Assembly (NCBI GenBank): GCA_963082875.1
Contig: OY720097.1
Coordinates: forward strand, 18,236,501-18,300,500
DNA length: 64,000 nucleotides
Origin: Corella eumyota
Taxonomy: Eukaryota > Chordata > Ascidiacea > Phlebobranchia > Corellidae
Direction: 5' to 3'
Positions 49,401 to 60,493 of this stretch are shown here, piece after piece; position 1 is the first letter of the stretch; each line of letters begins with the position of its first letter. The notes under the pieces are model-generated. The model was not told the DNA's origin. It saw nothing but the letters and a program-made list of their open reading frames with translations, and did not search any database. The position numbers and the translations under genes are program-made.

Positions 49401-52400
49401 TTGCTAATGTATCACTCATTAAGTCGGTCAACTTAATAACATTACAAAAACAATTTATTTATAGAATAAACCTTACACTTGTAAATTGATCATTAATTTC
49501 AGAATTATTTTCGTCAGAAAGAATCAAATATTTTGACAACAATTGAGATAAAACTATTCTGTAGTTTTTAAAAACTAGGGGTTTATTTTTAAGTGCTATA
49601 TTTTCGTAAACTTCACTTTTTTGTTTGCCTAAAAAAGTATAACAAAAGTTATTACAATTTGGTGTAAAAAATGCATAAAGCGAACATATAGTTACAAATA
49701 AATTACCTTTATTTATATTTTCATGGTCAGGTTTTTTACTGAGATGTCTACAAACCCAAAAATAAATAATTAATTAAAAACAAATACCTACAACTTTCAT
49801 GTTGATAATACCAATAAAAACCAACATTTTTTTAGGTGTTATAAAAAATTTGTTTAATATTGTATTAGTATGAAAAATCCAACCTTTTTCTCCATAAATA
49901 AACACCAGCCAACCCAGCAATAACAAGTAAGAAAACTACAACCCCAATTACTATGTAAATAGTACTATCAGAATCTAGATAATAATTTATATAAACATGA
50001 CGCATACTTAAATACAAATATATGTTGTTGTTTACCAAAAAATTAAATTTACAGGTACCTTAACAATTTATAAATCTAGGCATGTTAAATTTTTACCTGA
50101 ATTAGGAATTTGATTTTGACAAACTTCTCCATCAAATCCTTTTACACATTCACAAAAATAATGAGCTCCACTTTCATGACATTTTCCACCATTTTCACAT
50201 TTTGTCGTTCCACATAAAGATGTTGTCACTGTTCAAAAATCATAATAAGACAATTTTCAATTATAAAAATAAGTAAAAGATATTTATATAAAAGTTGCTT
50301 TAAAAGACCAATTAAAATTATTGTTATTTTAATGGAAATCAGAAATTACAAACACATAGCCATAAAATTATACAATTTAAATATATAAAGTAAACTAATA
50401 AAGCACCTGTTTTTTCACATACAAAGTCATATATATTAGAACATGGTAATCCAATCCATTTAAAAGTTTCTTGTTGTAATGCTAAACAATCTCCATTATC
50501 TGATAATGTTTCAATATTTTCCCAATTTTGAAATCCTTGATTTTCTTTTACTGGTATCAAACTATTATCAAACCATCTCCATTCTAAATAATAAAAATCA
50601 TTGTGCAATGTAATATATAAAAATCAATATGCTAACTTAGTTTCAAAACTGTAACAAAGTTACCCCGATTTATTTTTCTTCCTCCAATCCATAACTTTTT
50701 ATCAGTAATATGTTTATTTAAATAACTTTCCAAAGCAATTTGTGTTTGATTGTCTTTAATAATAGTGAGTGCACCTCCATAACTAGAACTTTGTATTATT
50801 GAATAGTTAAATGAAGTGGGTTCACCATTACTAACAAAATAAGAATATTCTACATCTTCAGATGGTACAAAATTTCCTAAAAAATTTATATGTTAAAGCC
50901 TACAACCTTAAAAAAGGAACAACAGAGTTGCAATACTACCATTTTCACAATTTTGACCGATATAGCTAGAAAGGCAATTACATTGATAATATGGATCCTC
51001 TAATTCTCTAATACAACTTCCTTGGTTTTTACATTCTACTGATAAACATGCATCTAGTAATATATATTGGAGTAAACTAATAGTTTTTTTTTTATAATTA
51101 CAGTAACAAAAATTGAAATTGCTTTATTTAAAAAAAGAACACTTAAGGAAATTGCTTTTTTTTAAAAAGAACTTATTGTTAGTAAGTAAAGCATCACCAT
51201 TAAATATGATAACCTGAAGCTCATTGAAAACATACTGTTTAAAGCGCCTTAATCGAGGGCGCTACAGCACTGGAGATTAAACCTAGGACCTCATGTAGTA
51301 TAAAAACGGTTTTGCCCACTACACAATGCTGCCAGTAATGTTATATATAACAAATATTAAAAATAGTATTATTTAACATATTGTAAAACAAACCCATTTC
51401 ACATAAGTATCCACTATATCCATCTACACAACTACAAGTAAAGTTTAACCCATTATTATCTCGAGTACAAGTTCCATTATTTTCACAAAAGTTAGTAGCA
51501 CATGGATCTAAAAAATTAAACATTATAATTTTAAAGGGTAAAATATAAATTAAAATGGGGGTTTGTTAAAATAATTGTGTTCCATAATAAAATTTGACAA
51601 ACCTGTTTCACAAGTATCTCCAGCATAACCAGGTGCACAATTACATTGAAAGTTTAGAATTGTTAAATTAAAGTCACAAATTCCTTCATTTTGACATGGG
51701 TCACTTGTACATGGATCTAATTAATATAAAATTTAAAAAAGTTAAAGTATATATAGAATGTTTTGGAGAACTCTCCCAGTTTTAACAAAAAAATTGTTTC
51801 AAAAATAACAGGAGTTAAACCCAGAAATATGTTATTTCTATAAAAAAACTAATGTACTTGTTTGTTGACAAATATATCCAGGATAACTTTCATTTGGCCA
51901 ATCCACCCAACCTCCAATTAAATTTGTAACATTGCCAATTGTATCCAGAGATCTTATTCGAAGATAACCTGAATTGTCATTAGGATTTGTACCATGCCAA
52001 TTTTCATATCCAGTACTACTACCAGGTTGTGGTACTGGTGTTCCATCACTCCAGGTCCAGTTATAAGATGTGTACACATCATCAATTTTACTAACTGTCC
52101 CATTTGCACCAATCCAGTAACCAACAGTATTTATTTTAACATCATCAACCACTGTGTCCTGAGCTGCACTTTCCCATTCCCATAATTGTTGATTAACAAT
52201 TTGTTGAGTAACTGAATCTTTAATCATCAATAAATTTCCCTCATTTTCTTGACATTTTTGTTTAGCTTGAGAATAAGTTAAAGGCAACGTAGATTCATTG
52301 TAAAAACTGATAATCTTGTCATTGTAAATAATCACTGCATTTGCATCTAAACAAAAAAGTTTTTAAATAGTAAAAGTTCCCCGCAATATAAAAGACACCG

Positions 52401-52883
52401 ACAGCGTGGTGTAGTGGTAAGAACACTTGCTACACCACTATGAGGTCGTGGGTTTTATCCCTACTGCTCTCATGGTGTTGCGCCCTTTAGTAAGGCACTG
52501 TAAATGGTATGAACTCCTGCTGAGACAGCACTTAATCGGCAGCGTAATTATCGGGCAATTACAATCAATATAATATTCCAAACTGCCACAGGCAACTTGA
52601 GATTGGGTTGGAGTAACTGATGTTACTTTATGTTTAAGTCGCGCATTTGACTTTCCCACATCAAGGATAAAGATAAATACAAAAAAAAGGGAAACACAAT
52701 TTTTTTAAATAATTACAAATTTTTTTCAAAAAATTTTAGTTTTTACAAAAATAATATATAATGACATTATTTTTTTCCAATTATTGTAAAAATACACTTA
52801 CTTTGTGATATACATATTTTTAAATTTTGAATAAAAATATATAGGCCTACAATTATACTAAATTTTAAAATTGCCATAACCAT
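46448..52883 (-). CDS. RPTP4: CTLD/EGF receptor-type tyrosine phosphatase
   Basis: About 1,115 residues, counterpart of RPTP2. Order: signal MVMAILKFSIIVGLYIFIQ (52802-52883), CTLD 51858-52346, EGF exons about 51605-51717, 51396-51508 and 50939-51053, second-type CTLD about 50666-50877 and 50408-50584, EGF about 50098-50229, TM about 49887-49977 ([19 protein letters not shown]), juxtamembrane exons, D1 about 47950-49192 and D2 46448-47890. D1 has WPDHGVP and HCSAGVGRTG, so it is expected to be active. D2 has [10 protein letters not shown] with NWDEGQ instead of WPD. It has one EGF fewer than RPTP2, and a SINE lies in that stretch (51205-51336). I found no break in the frame. Confidence 0.86.
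51205..51336 (-). mobile_element. tRNA-derived SINE, 5' part
   Basis: Reverse copy with TAATCGAGGGCGCTACAGCA, AAACCTAGGACCTCATGTAG and CCACTACACAATGCTGCC (tRNA-like head). It is in an intron of RPTP4 and was not seen at the matching place in RPTP2. Confidence 0.65.
52397..52680 (+). mobile_element. tRNA-derived SINE, well preserved
   Basis: Near-identical to 24962-25244 and at the same place in the first intron of RPTP4. Confidence 0.8.
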
Positions 52884-52910
52884 GAAACTAAATCTAATTT
52901 AAAACAATAC

Positions 52911-52918
52911 AATTTATA
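52911..52918 (-). promoter_or_regulatory. TATA-like box of RPTP4
   Basis: TATAAATT on the minus strand, 28-35 bp before the first ATG. Confidence 0.4.
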
Positions 52919-53174
52919 TCTATAAAACATAAAAACTAAATATTGATTTTTTTAAGCTCGTGTAAATACCATTAGCTAAAGTAACTAAATAACTAAAATA
53001 TGATATATTAAAATTTACAAAAGAGAACTTAAAAACAAAGTTTTTTCACCCGTTTGCTCAAGATTACAACTGGTTTATAATTTTTTTCTATAGGCTATAT
53101 CACATTTATTTAATGGTATATGATCAGCAGGATATTGATTTCACCGACAAAAAGAAATATATCCAGAGCAAACA

Positions 53175-53335
53175 TACATAAATTATTTTAAGGGGAACAT
53201 CTTCAAGGTTGCTTTGTTTATTTTAGTAATTTATGACTTAGTTGTTGCGTTTTAAAATAACAAATTATTTAACAGTTACAATAATGTAGGTAAATTTAAC
53301 CAACTATAGCTAAAACACTTTTTATAAGTATTCCA
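53175..53335 (-). repeat. Conserved noncoding block, copy 4 of 4
   Basis: Same block as 14985-15125, closest to 25780-25925, with a short deletion at its right part. Confidence 0.5.
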
Positions 53336-53401
53336 TCAGAATTACTAAATTTTATCAGAGAGACATTGAACAAAAAATTTACACAGTTTTAAAATAACGA
53401 A

Positions 53402-53460
53402 TCTTATCAGATTTTCTAGAATTCCAGTGTTTCTAAAAACATCAACCCTGTTCTTGTTTA
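53402..53460 (-). pseudogene. Short relic of a PTP D2 exon
   Basis: Counterpart of 26000-26060. Confidence 0.5.
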
Positions 53461-53854
53461 ATTTTGTACACTTACAAAACTTTTTTGGAATTTTAACATA
53501 AAAATAAAAATCTGTTTACAACTTAATTTGCATTGCATTGTCGGGTTTACAACCTTTAATAATTGTAAAAACTGTTTTAAACTTTAAACTAGGTTATTTA
53601 TGGCATATTAATTCAAATTTGGAAAAGACTAAAAAAAGAGTGAAAAGAAAAATGTATATAAAATAATTTTATTACAAAATCTGTTATAATTTAATAAAAT
53701 GTTCACTGAATTAACAATTTTTTCTTAGTTTAGGTATTTAATTACAAAAATTTAATAAAAAATTGTTTAACAACAAATAATAAAAAGAAAGTGAAATAGG
53801 CATAAATATAATTTGAAAAGAATATGAATATTAAATTGCGCATTAAAAATTTAT

Positions 53855-53965
53855 ATTGTCATACCTTTCAAATTTACGACCTTTTCTGCCTTTCGAGTTG
53901 TTAAACTTTGTAGTAAGGAAAAAATATTTGTTGGTTTGTTAAATACATGTCGACCGGGCGATGTT
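53855..53965 (-). pseudogene. Relic of a PTP D1 WPD-loop exon
   Basis: Counterpart of 26465-26570, nearly identical to it. Confidence 0.45.
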
Positions 53966-54402
53966 TTTGCATAGTAGCAGCGTTGTCTATATATTAATTT
54001 GAGTTTTAAAAAAACCACGTGTTATGTAAATATTTCCCTGTTTTGATTTTGTCAACAAACCCTTTTTTATTATTTGTAGCTGTTTTAAAATAAGTTTTTT
54101 TCGATAAAATTTTATCCTTAAAATAAGGCAAACCCCTATCTCTTATACTGTAAAGTAAAAGCAATGTCCACAGTAGTTAGCGGTAATTCTAAAGAAATAA
54201 ACTTGTTTTGCAAATAGGAAAATTTATTTCCAAAAAATTATATATCAATTAAAGTACTACATAGGCAAAACTCGCAAAATATAAAAAAAACTACAATAAA
54301 TAGGCGAGGTAAAGAATTCAGCCAAAATAGGGCAACAGAAAACCCCTTTGAACCCAAAAAGTTTGATTTTAAAAATAATTTGGGCTCATTAAATTCCCGA
54401 AT

Positions 54403-56059
54403 TTAGGAGTTTTTAGAAAATTCTTCTCTGTTGCAATCTCCAAGTTCTTCCTAATAAACATATTAGAACGTTAAATAATTTTCCTGAACTCTTTCTTAAT
54501 ACAATACATGTTTTTATACAATACATTGTCAGGTAATTAAGTCCCACAAAATCATTTTCCTTACCAATATAAGAGAAGACTTTGGGTTCATAGTTGGGCG
54601 AGGGGTGCTGATTCGACGAATTTTGCTAATTTGTCGTGGAGATTTCAGAGATTTTGGAGAATCACTGCCAGCAACCTATTAAAAGAATTAAAACAACTTT
54701 ATTTTATTCATATTTTTTAAACAAACATTATGAATTAAACCAAAACGAAATCAAAACACTTACCAACAATGTACATTGAGTGCCTTGATCCAGTTTAGAT
54801 AAAATCGAAATAGAATGTGTATAATTTAAAATAGCTTAGCGTTAAAAATTGCTTTTAAATGCAATATAACATTCAAAACATTTTAATGTTAAAGGCCCAT
54901 TTATGAATATACACCAAATCAAAAGAAACAAAAAGTACAAAATACACTTACATCCAAACATTGAGTTCCTTGTTCAACGGAATTAACGACATTCATAGTT
55001 TGAATGAAAACTTCAGATACACACGGAGAAGGTTTGGCCATAAATGAGGCAACAAAATCATCTACACCATATGGGTCCTAATAGAATAAAGTGTATATTG
55101 TTTACAAATTTTGCGCTACATGTTTAAAGGATCTTAGTTAAAAAACTGATTTAAAAAATTACTAATCAGTAACTTACCGGTATGGAACCCTTGACAAATG
55201 TCCCAATTTCATTGAATGTTTTATCTGGGTTCCACGGCTTACCAGTGGTTCGGTAATAATAACCAGAAATACTTTCACCCTGAATATAAAGTTAACAGTA
55301 GTATCTTTGTAAAGTTGCTTTTGTACGTGGTTAAGTATTAAAAATTGTTATTAACTTTAGGTAAACCAAAAAAATAAACTAAAAATAAAAAAAAAATAAA
55401 ACTTACAGGTCCCAAGTAAATAGTAGGAAGTCCAAATATAAGCACTTGAAAATAGTTGAATATTCTAAATCAATTAATTATAGTTTAAAATAAATGTAAA
55501 ATGGAATTTCTTTTAGGTATTTTCCTAAAATATTGCAAAAATTTGGCCATGGCAATAATCCCTTATGACGTAATAGTAAAGAAATTAAAAAAAAAACGCC
55601 AAATTTTTGGAATCGTAAATTAGTTATAAAATTAAAAACACAATAACTTAGTCTAAATATATAGATTTTATTAGCAATTTAGGTAATTAAGGTAAACAAC
55701 AACTTAACTTCGTCAATTTAAAACATCCTTACGTCTAAAGAGACAGTAAATAATTATTCTTTCAAGTTAATTAAATCTAAAAATTTTACTTACTTTCGTA
55801 GTGGGATAAACAGCAAGCGGAGAAGTATTTGAACCTCCAAAATAAGTATCCCAGCATTGAAGTAAACTTCAGTATCAAAATCAGGTTCTGGCTTGGCTGG
55901 CTCAGGCCAAAATGTCGATGAGAAATAAGAATACGAAGTATCCTTAAAGCAATCAAGAGTTGTACACTCAAAAAAAGTCGGTGGTTTTTCAATTTTTGCT
56001 GCAAATCCGAAATAATCTTTCAGGATGCTGAACTGACTGGTAAGCATGTTGAAATCCAT
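54403..56059 (-). CDS. Unrecognised membrane protein, copy C
   Basis: About 250 residues in seven exons: 55794-56059, about 55406-55465, 55179-55280, about 54952-55078, about 54763-54805, 54566-54675 and 54403-54452. All junctions keep phase and there is no stop, in contrast to copy B. Features: MDFNMLTSQFSILKDYFGF, WPEPAKPEPDFD, a hydrophobic segment around LEVQILLRLLFIPLRK, GLPTIYLGP, YYYRTTGKPWNPDKTF, two QGTQC motifs and a basic Ser/Pro tail. The N-terminus upstream of Met 56059 is unresolved. The 3' half is nearly identical to copy B. A perfect CRE lies upstream. Function unknown. Confidence 0.65.
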
Positions 56060-56314
56060 GTCGGAGGGGAGATAAATTGTAAATAATTATCTTGAACGTG
56101 GCTGCAATAGCTTCGAACACAAAGATATAAACGATGTTGCTTATACCAATGCAAATAAGATAATGAAGTTAAAAAAATCAAAAAAATTTTGCTTAACTTT
56201 ATTCCTTATGACGTAACACACCAATTATTTGTCAACAGAGAAAATGCTGAGATTAGCAAAAAAAATTATTAAAAATCAGTCGCAATTAGATTTTAATTTT
56301 AAATTACGTCAAAG

Positions 56315-56322
56315 TGACGTCA
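56315..56322. promoter_or_regulatory. Consensus CRE upstream of membrane gene C
   Basis: Perfect palindrome TGACGTCA, with further ACGTCA cores within 40 bp (56305 and 56336). CREB/ATF/CREM factors bind this. It is a candidate promoter element of copy C. Confidence 0.5.
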
Positions 56323-56502
56323 CCGTATGGTATATACGTCACAATCGCGTTGCCTTAAATTAAAATACCTATTTTTAAAAAAACAAATGACAAAAATATC
56401 ATCAATTTAACCTTTAAAAAATATTTTTTCTGCTAAAATAAAACAAAAATCCAACAAGTATTTGAATGAAAATTTATTTAAAAAGACAATATAAGCAACA
56501 TG

Positions 56503-59181
56503 TTACTTCTGCAAATCCAACAATTTTAAAACAGAGTTTTTGTAGTCCCGGATTAAAACTGTCCTGGCAGGGTCGACTACGCCAACTTTTGTTGTTCTCT
56601 CTTCCAGTTTTAAATTAGTGACCGCATCTTTGTAGTCTTGGATTTCAGGTAAATCCAATTTGATTTCACCTTTCGAATTAATGACGTCACTATCAGTTAA
56701 AGACCGCTTTAAAGCGTGGTACGACGAACTGTCTTCCCACCAATAGTAGTCGTCGTAGTTGTCCATATTTTCTGGTTTTTCCCAATTTTCAGTTTTCTGC
56801 ACAAAATGCGCTTTATTATAATTCTACTAATAAAAAGTATATTTGACTTAGTTAAAACTAAATTATAGGTAGTAATAAAATGTAAAATTGCAATAATCCG
56901 AATAATCTCACTAATCTTAAATAGCCACAAACGATTGCAAATAAAATTGCAATATAGCCACACTTACCCCAACCCCCTACCCACACTTACCCAACCCCTT
57001 ACCCACACTTACCCTAACCCCCTACCCACACTTACCCTAACCCCTTTTATAAACATTGCAGCTTAGTGAAATTATTAATAAATTTCCATTTAGTTTAACC
57101 TTATAATAGCTGCATCTTTTTCATTTTATGTTCGTAAAGGTAACGAAACCAACCCAAAAATCCATGCATCTAAAAAATCATAATTTTTTTTTCTCACCCA
57201 TGCCTCAAAGTATAAAGCTGTTAACACATAAAGTGCAAAATCACTATTTTGCTTTTTTAAAGGACATCTGTCCACTTTTATGGTTGCAAAATCGGTTGAT
57301 GGGTCATATCTTTCTTCTCCTAGTAATTGTTTCATTTTTATTCGTGAATGTTTGTCAAGAACGAAGTTACACAACCGAATCTTAAATTAATTTTAACAAC
57401 ATTTCAATGTTAGTTTATAAACTTTAAATAATAAATTAATTTTTGAAATATTTTGCTCTAAAATGTATTTAATAAAAACCAAAGGTTTTATAGATATCGT
57501 CACATCGTAATGTCGAATTTTTTAATAACAAGTAACTGTTAAAAACCTTTTTAGTAACAATTCTAGCTTTTAAGTTTCTTGGATTATTTGCAGCAGCTAT
57601 ATAATCAACAGTGTGAGATTCCAATGGAAAGTTTTGTTCACAAGCTTCATCAGATCTCAGTTCTTCAGGGAATTTTGTACAAAATTCTAAAAAAATATAT
57701 TTACAAAAATAATTTTCAAATCATAACATGTATAAAAAAATTACAGTTATATTTTCTATGTAGCTTTTTCATAAAAAAAAAAAAAAAATAAATAAATAAA
57801 AAAATTTTAAATTTCCAAAATCTTCATTGGTTGAGAGTCAATCTTAACACTTATAATGTGCATTCTGGGCAATGTAAGCACTAACCATAAGAAATATAAA
57901 TAATGGCAAAAGAATTAAAACGACTTTACTCAGAAAGGTTTTTAAAGATTTATTTTTTTAAGGAATAGCATTTAAACGACAATATAACATAAAAGTTTTA
58001 TATATTAAGTTTATTGTTTAAACTTACTTTTAAGTTCACTGCAATGTTTTTTGATAGCTGGCGGGGTGGCATGAAGAAAATTTTGCACTTTTAAAAGTTC
58101 TAGGTTAGCATATTTATCAGGTATAGTTGATAAATTTTGCTTATAGCCCATTCTATTAAAATATTAATTTTAAAAATTATAAAAACAAAGAGAAACTAAG
58201 CTAATTTTGCTAAAATAAAAAATGGTTTTAAAAATTGCAATTATATAACAATTTTTGTTCATTATTATTGAACCAAACTAATGAGATATTATATCAAAAT
58301 AAATAAACATTAATTTTACTAGGCCAATAGGCTAAAAATGTTATTTCAATTTTTAACACTTTATCAAAAACTACAAAATAAAATTTGTTGCACAATTTTA
58401 ATATTATTTAAAAAAAATTTTGTATAATATATATATGCTACAAAAATTTTTATCTAACCTCACAGGTAAATTACATAAATAAGGATTAAATGGAGCCATA
58501 GTTGGCCAAACATCACTCCAATCATTTTCATCACGATTAAAAAATGTTGGATCGTGTCTCTGCACTTTTGTTTTATATTTTGAAATCTTTGAGAGATCGG
58601 TAAAATCGGAATGGGTCATCTCTAAGTAAGGATGCGCTATTGGAAAAGGTTTTTTGACTGCAATAAAAAAATCACTTAAGTTACTTTTTGTATATTTAAG
58701 GTTAAGAATAATTAAAAGTGTGGCCTGTGGGGGCCTATTTTATTAATATCAAAATATTATCACACTACATGTTAACATTTATACAATGAATTAAATATAA
58801 TTACATATGGCTAACCTAAAATTCATAAAAGTCAAAACAGAATTTAAAATTTAAACTAAACAATAAAATACCATTTTCTGTTTCATTAGTTTCATTAACA
58901 GATTCTAATCCCACACTGTCTTCAGAACTGTTTTTCAACTCTGTGACATTTTGTTTACCTTTTGCTGTATCTAAATACAATATTAAATATTAATGGAAAT
59001 ACAAAACTGAATGTCATATGTTTATAACCATTTTTAGTTTTTACCTAATCAAATTACGTTCTTTAAATATTAACAAATGTAAAATAGTAGAACGAAGAAA
59101 CATACCTGTTGAATAAGACGTGCCAATAAAAGATCCTTTACGCAATGGTCTTGCATTTAAAATTCTTCTAATTCCAATCAT
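56503..59181 (-). CDS. MRPS35: Mitochondrial small ribosomal subunit protein mS35
   Basis: Component of the 28S mitoribosomal subunit. Seven exons: 59106-59181, about 58872-58971, 58459-58659, 58028-58154, 57547-57686, 57198-57380 and 56503-56796. The N-terminus MIGIRRILNARPLRKG is Arg-rich and without acidic residues, as expected for a mitochondrial targeting peptide. Diagnostic stretches that I know from vertebrate mS35: WPTMAPFNPYLCNLPVR, NLELLKVQNFLHATPPAIKK, RNLKARIV, and KVDRCPLKKQNSDFALYVL. The last exon is acidic with a final RDYKNSVLKLL. Exon 2 is an acidic low-complexity linker. The start at 59181 is the ATG closest to the targeting peptide. The gene is divergent from HDHD2. Confidence 0.93.
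56958..57045. repeat. Telomere-like 21-22 bp minisatellite in an mS35 intron
   Basis: Four imperfect copies of CCCACACTTACCCTAACCCC plus one to two bases. On the transcribed sense (minus) strand it is G-rich, contains GGGTTAGGG and carries GGTAAGTG in every unit, i.e. a good 5' splice-site consensus. Confidence 0.85.
57770..57815. repeat. A-rich simple repeat in an mS35 intron
   Basis: About 15 A followed by (AAAT) repeats. Low-complexity. Confidence 0.7.
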
Positions 59182-59566
59182 ATTTTTAATAAACTTTATA
59201 TAAATTACTTTATATTCAACTTCCAAAAAACTTGACTAAACAAAAAATGTGCGAGTCACATTTTATTGTGGTAATCGCAACTCAACTAAGAATTAGAAGT
59301 TATTGTGCTGTTAATTAACTTCTTTTTAGCATATTATTTTAAACATACATATTAAAAATTGCTGTTCAGTTCAATTGTAAAGTTAAAATCAACATTTTTT
59401 TGGTTTTAGAGTAAAATTAATTAAAAAACATATTATTAATTTTTTTTATTTGGCATCAGTCAGAAAAAACACGTGGGTTACTAACAAAACATAAACAAAA
59501 GAAAATTAAGCAAATTTTGTTTGTTTGTAATTGATGTACAAGTTGTATCGTAAGCGTTGTTTAAAG
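59182..59566. promoter_or_regulatory. Divergent intergenic region between mS35 and HDHD2
   Basis: The two ATGs lie 385 bp apart on opposite strands, so both 5' ends and probably one shared promoter lie here. I see no clear TATA box; a CACGTG E-box core is at about 59470-59475. Confidence 0.5.
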
Positions 59567-60349
59567 ATGAGTAAAATATTTCAACAAACAAAAGCTGTCC
59601 TAATTGATTTAAGTGGCACAATTCATGTCGAAAACACAGCAATACTCGGTGCAAAAAACGCAATTCAAAAACTTCGTAGTAAAAATTTAAAAATTAAATT
59701 TGTAACTAATACGTCGAAAGAAAGTCTAAAATCTCTTCATGATCGACTAACTAAATTGGAATTTAATATAAGTTTAAATGAAATTTATACATCTTTAACT
59801 TCAACATGTGAAATAGTGAAAAACATGGGCGTTAGACCATTTTTAATGCTTTCAGATTCTGCAAAAGAAGACTTTTGTGATGTTAACACAAACAACCCAA
59901 ACGCTGTTGTAGTTGGTTTATCCCCCGAATATTTTAACTATGAATCACTTAACTTTGCATTTCAATTGCTTCTTAATGGTGCACCTTTAATAGCTATAAA
60001 CAAGGCAAGATATTTTAAATCCCCAAGCGGTCTAAATCTTGGCACTGGGCCTTTTGTCACTGCTTTAGAATATGCAGCAGATGTCAAATCCGTAGTCGTG
60101 GGTAAACCCGAAAAAGATTTTTTTCTCGGAGCAATTAAAGATTTTAATTGCCTTCCAAACGAATGTGTAATGATCGGTGATGATGTTAGGGATGATGTTG
60201 GAGGAGCTATTAATGCTGGGATTAAAGGAATTCTTGTTAAAACAGGAAAATATAGACTTGGAGATGAAAAAAAGATTAATTTAGAAAACGAATTTGTTTT
60301 CGCAGATATTTGTGAGGCAGTTAATAAAATTATTTTAGATCTTAATTAA
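59567..60349 (+). CDS. HDHD2: Haloacid dehalogenase-like hydrolase domain protein 2
   Basis: HAD-superfamily hydrolase, 260 residues (vertebrate HDHD2 is about 259), in one exon. HAD motif I is [10 protein letters not shown] (Ser at the second Asp position, as in vertebrate HDHD2), motif II is FVTNTSKES, motif III has the Lys in [11 protein letters not shown], and motif IV is [13 protein letters not shown]. The cap domain part contains [15 protein letters not shown]. The vertebrate protein's physiological substrate is not settled. I chose ATG 59567 ([11 protein letters not shown]), which matches the family length; an upstream in-frame ATG at 59534 would add eleven residues. The lack of introns is unusual next to its many-exon neighbours and may reflect a retrocopy origin or intron loss. 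Confidence 0.95.
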   Translation: MSKIFQQTKAVLIDLSGTIHVENTAILGAKNAIQKLRSKNLKIKFVTNTSKESLKSLHDRLTKLEFNISLNEIYTSLTSTCEIVKNMGVRPFLMLSDSAKEDFCDVNTNNPNAVVVGLSPEYFNYESLNFAFQLLLNGAPLIAINKARYFKSPSGLNLGTGPFVTALEYAADVKSVVVGKPEKDFFLGAIKDFNCLPNECVMIGDDVRDDVGGAINAGIKGILVKTGKYRLGDEKKINLENEFVFADICEAVNKIILDLN

Positions 60350-60493
60350 AAATTGTATATTTATGTTTTTGTTTGTAGTATTTATTTAAATTTATTTTTA
60401 AAGGTATTAGGATAACTAATTCCTTATTATATTTATTAGTGATAATTCAAATTATATAAAATATAGTTTTTTTAAAAATAATAAAAATTGAAA

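Noticed and set aside
57128-57385. 85-codon plus-strand frame
   Set aside because: Antisense to mS35 exon 6, whose minus-strand reading has clear family motifs (KVDRCPLKKQN).
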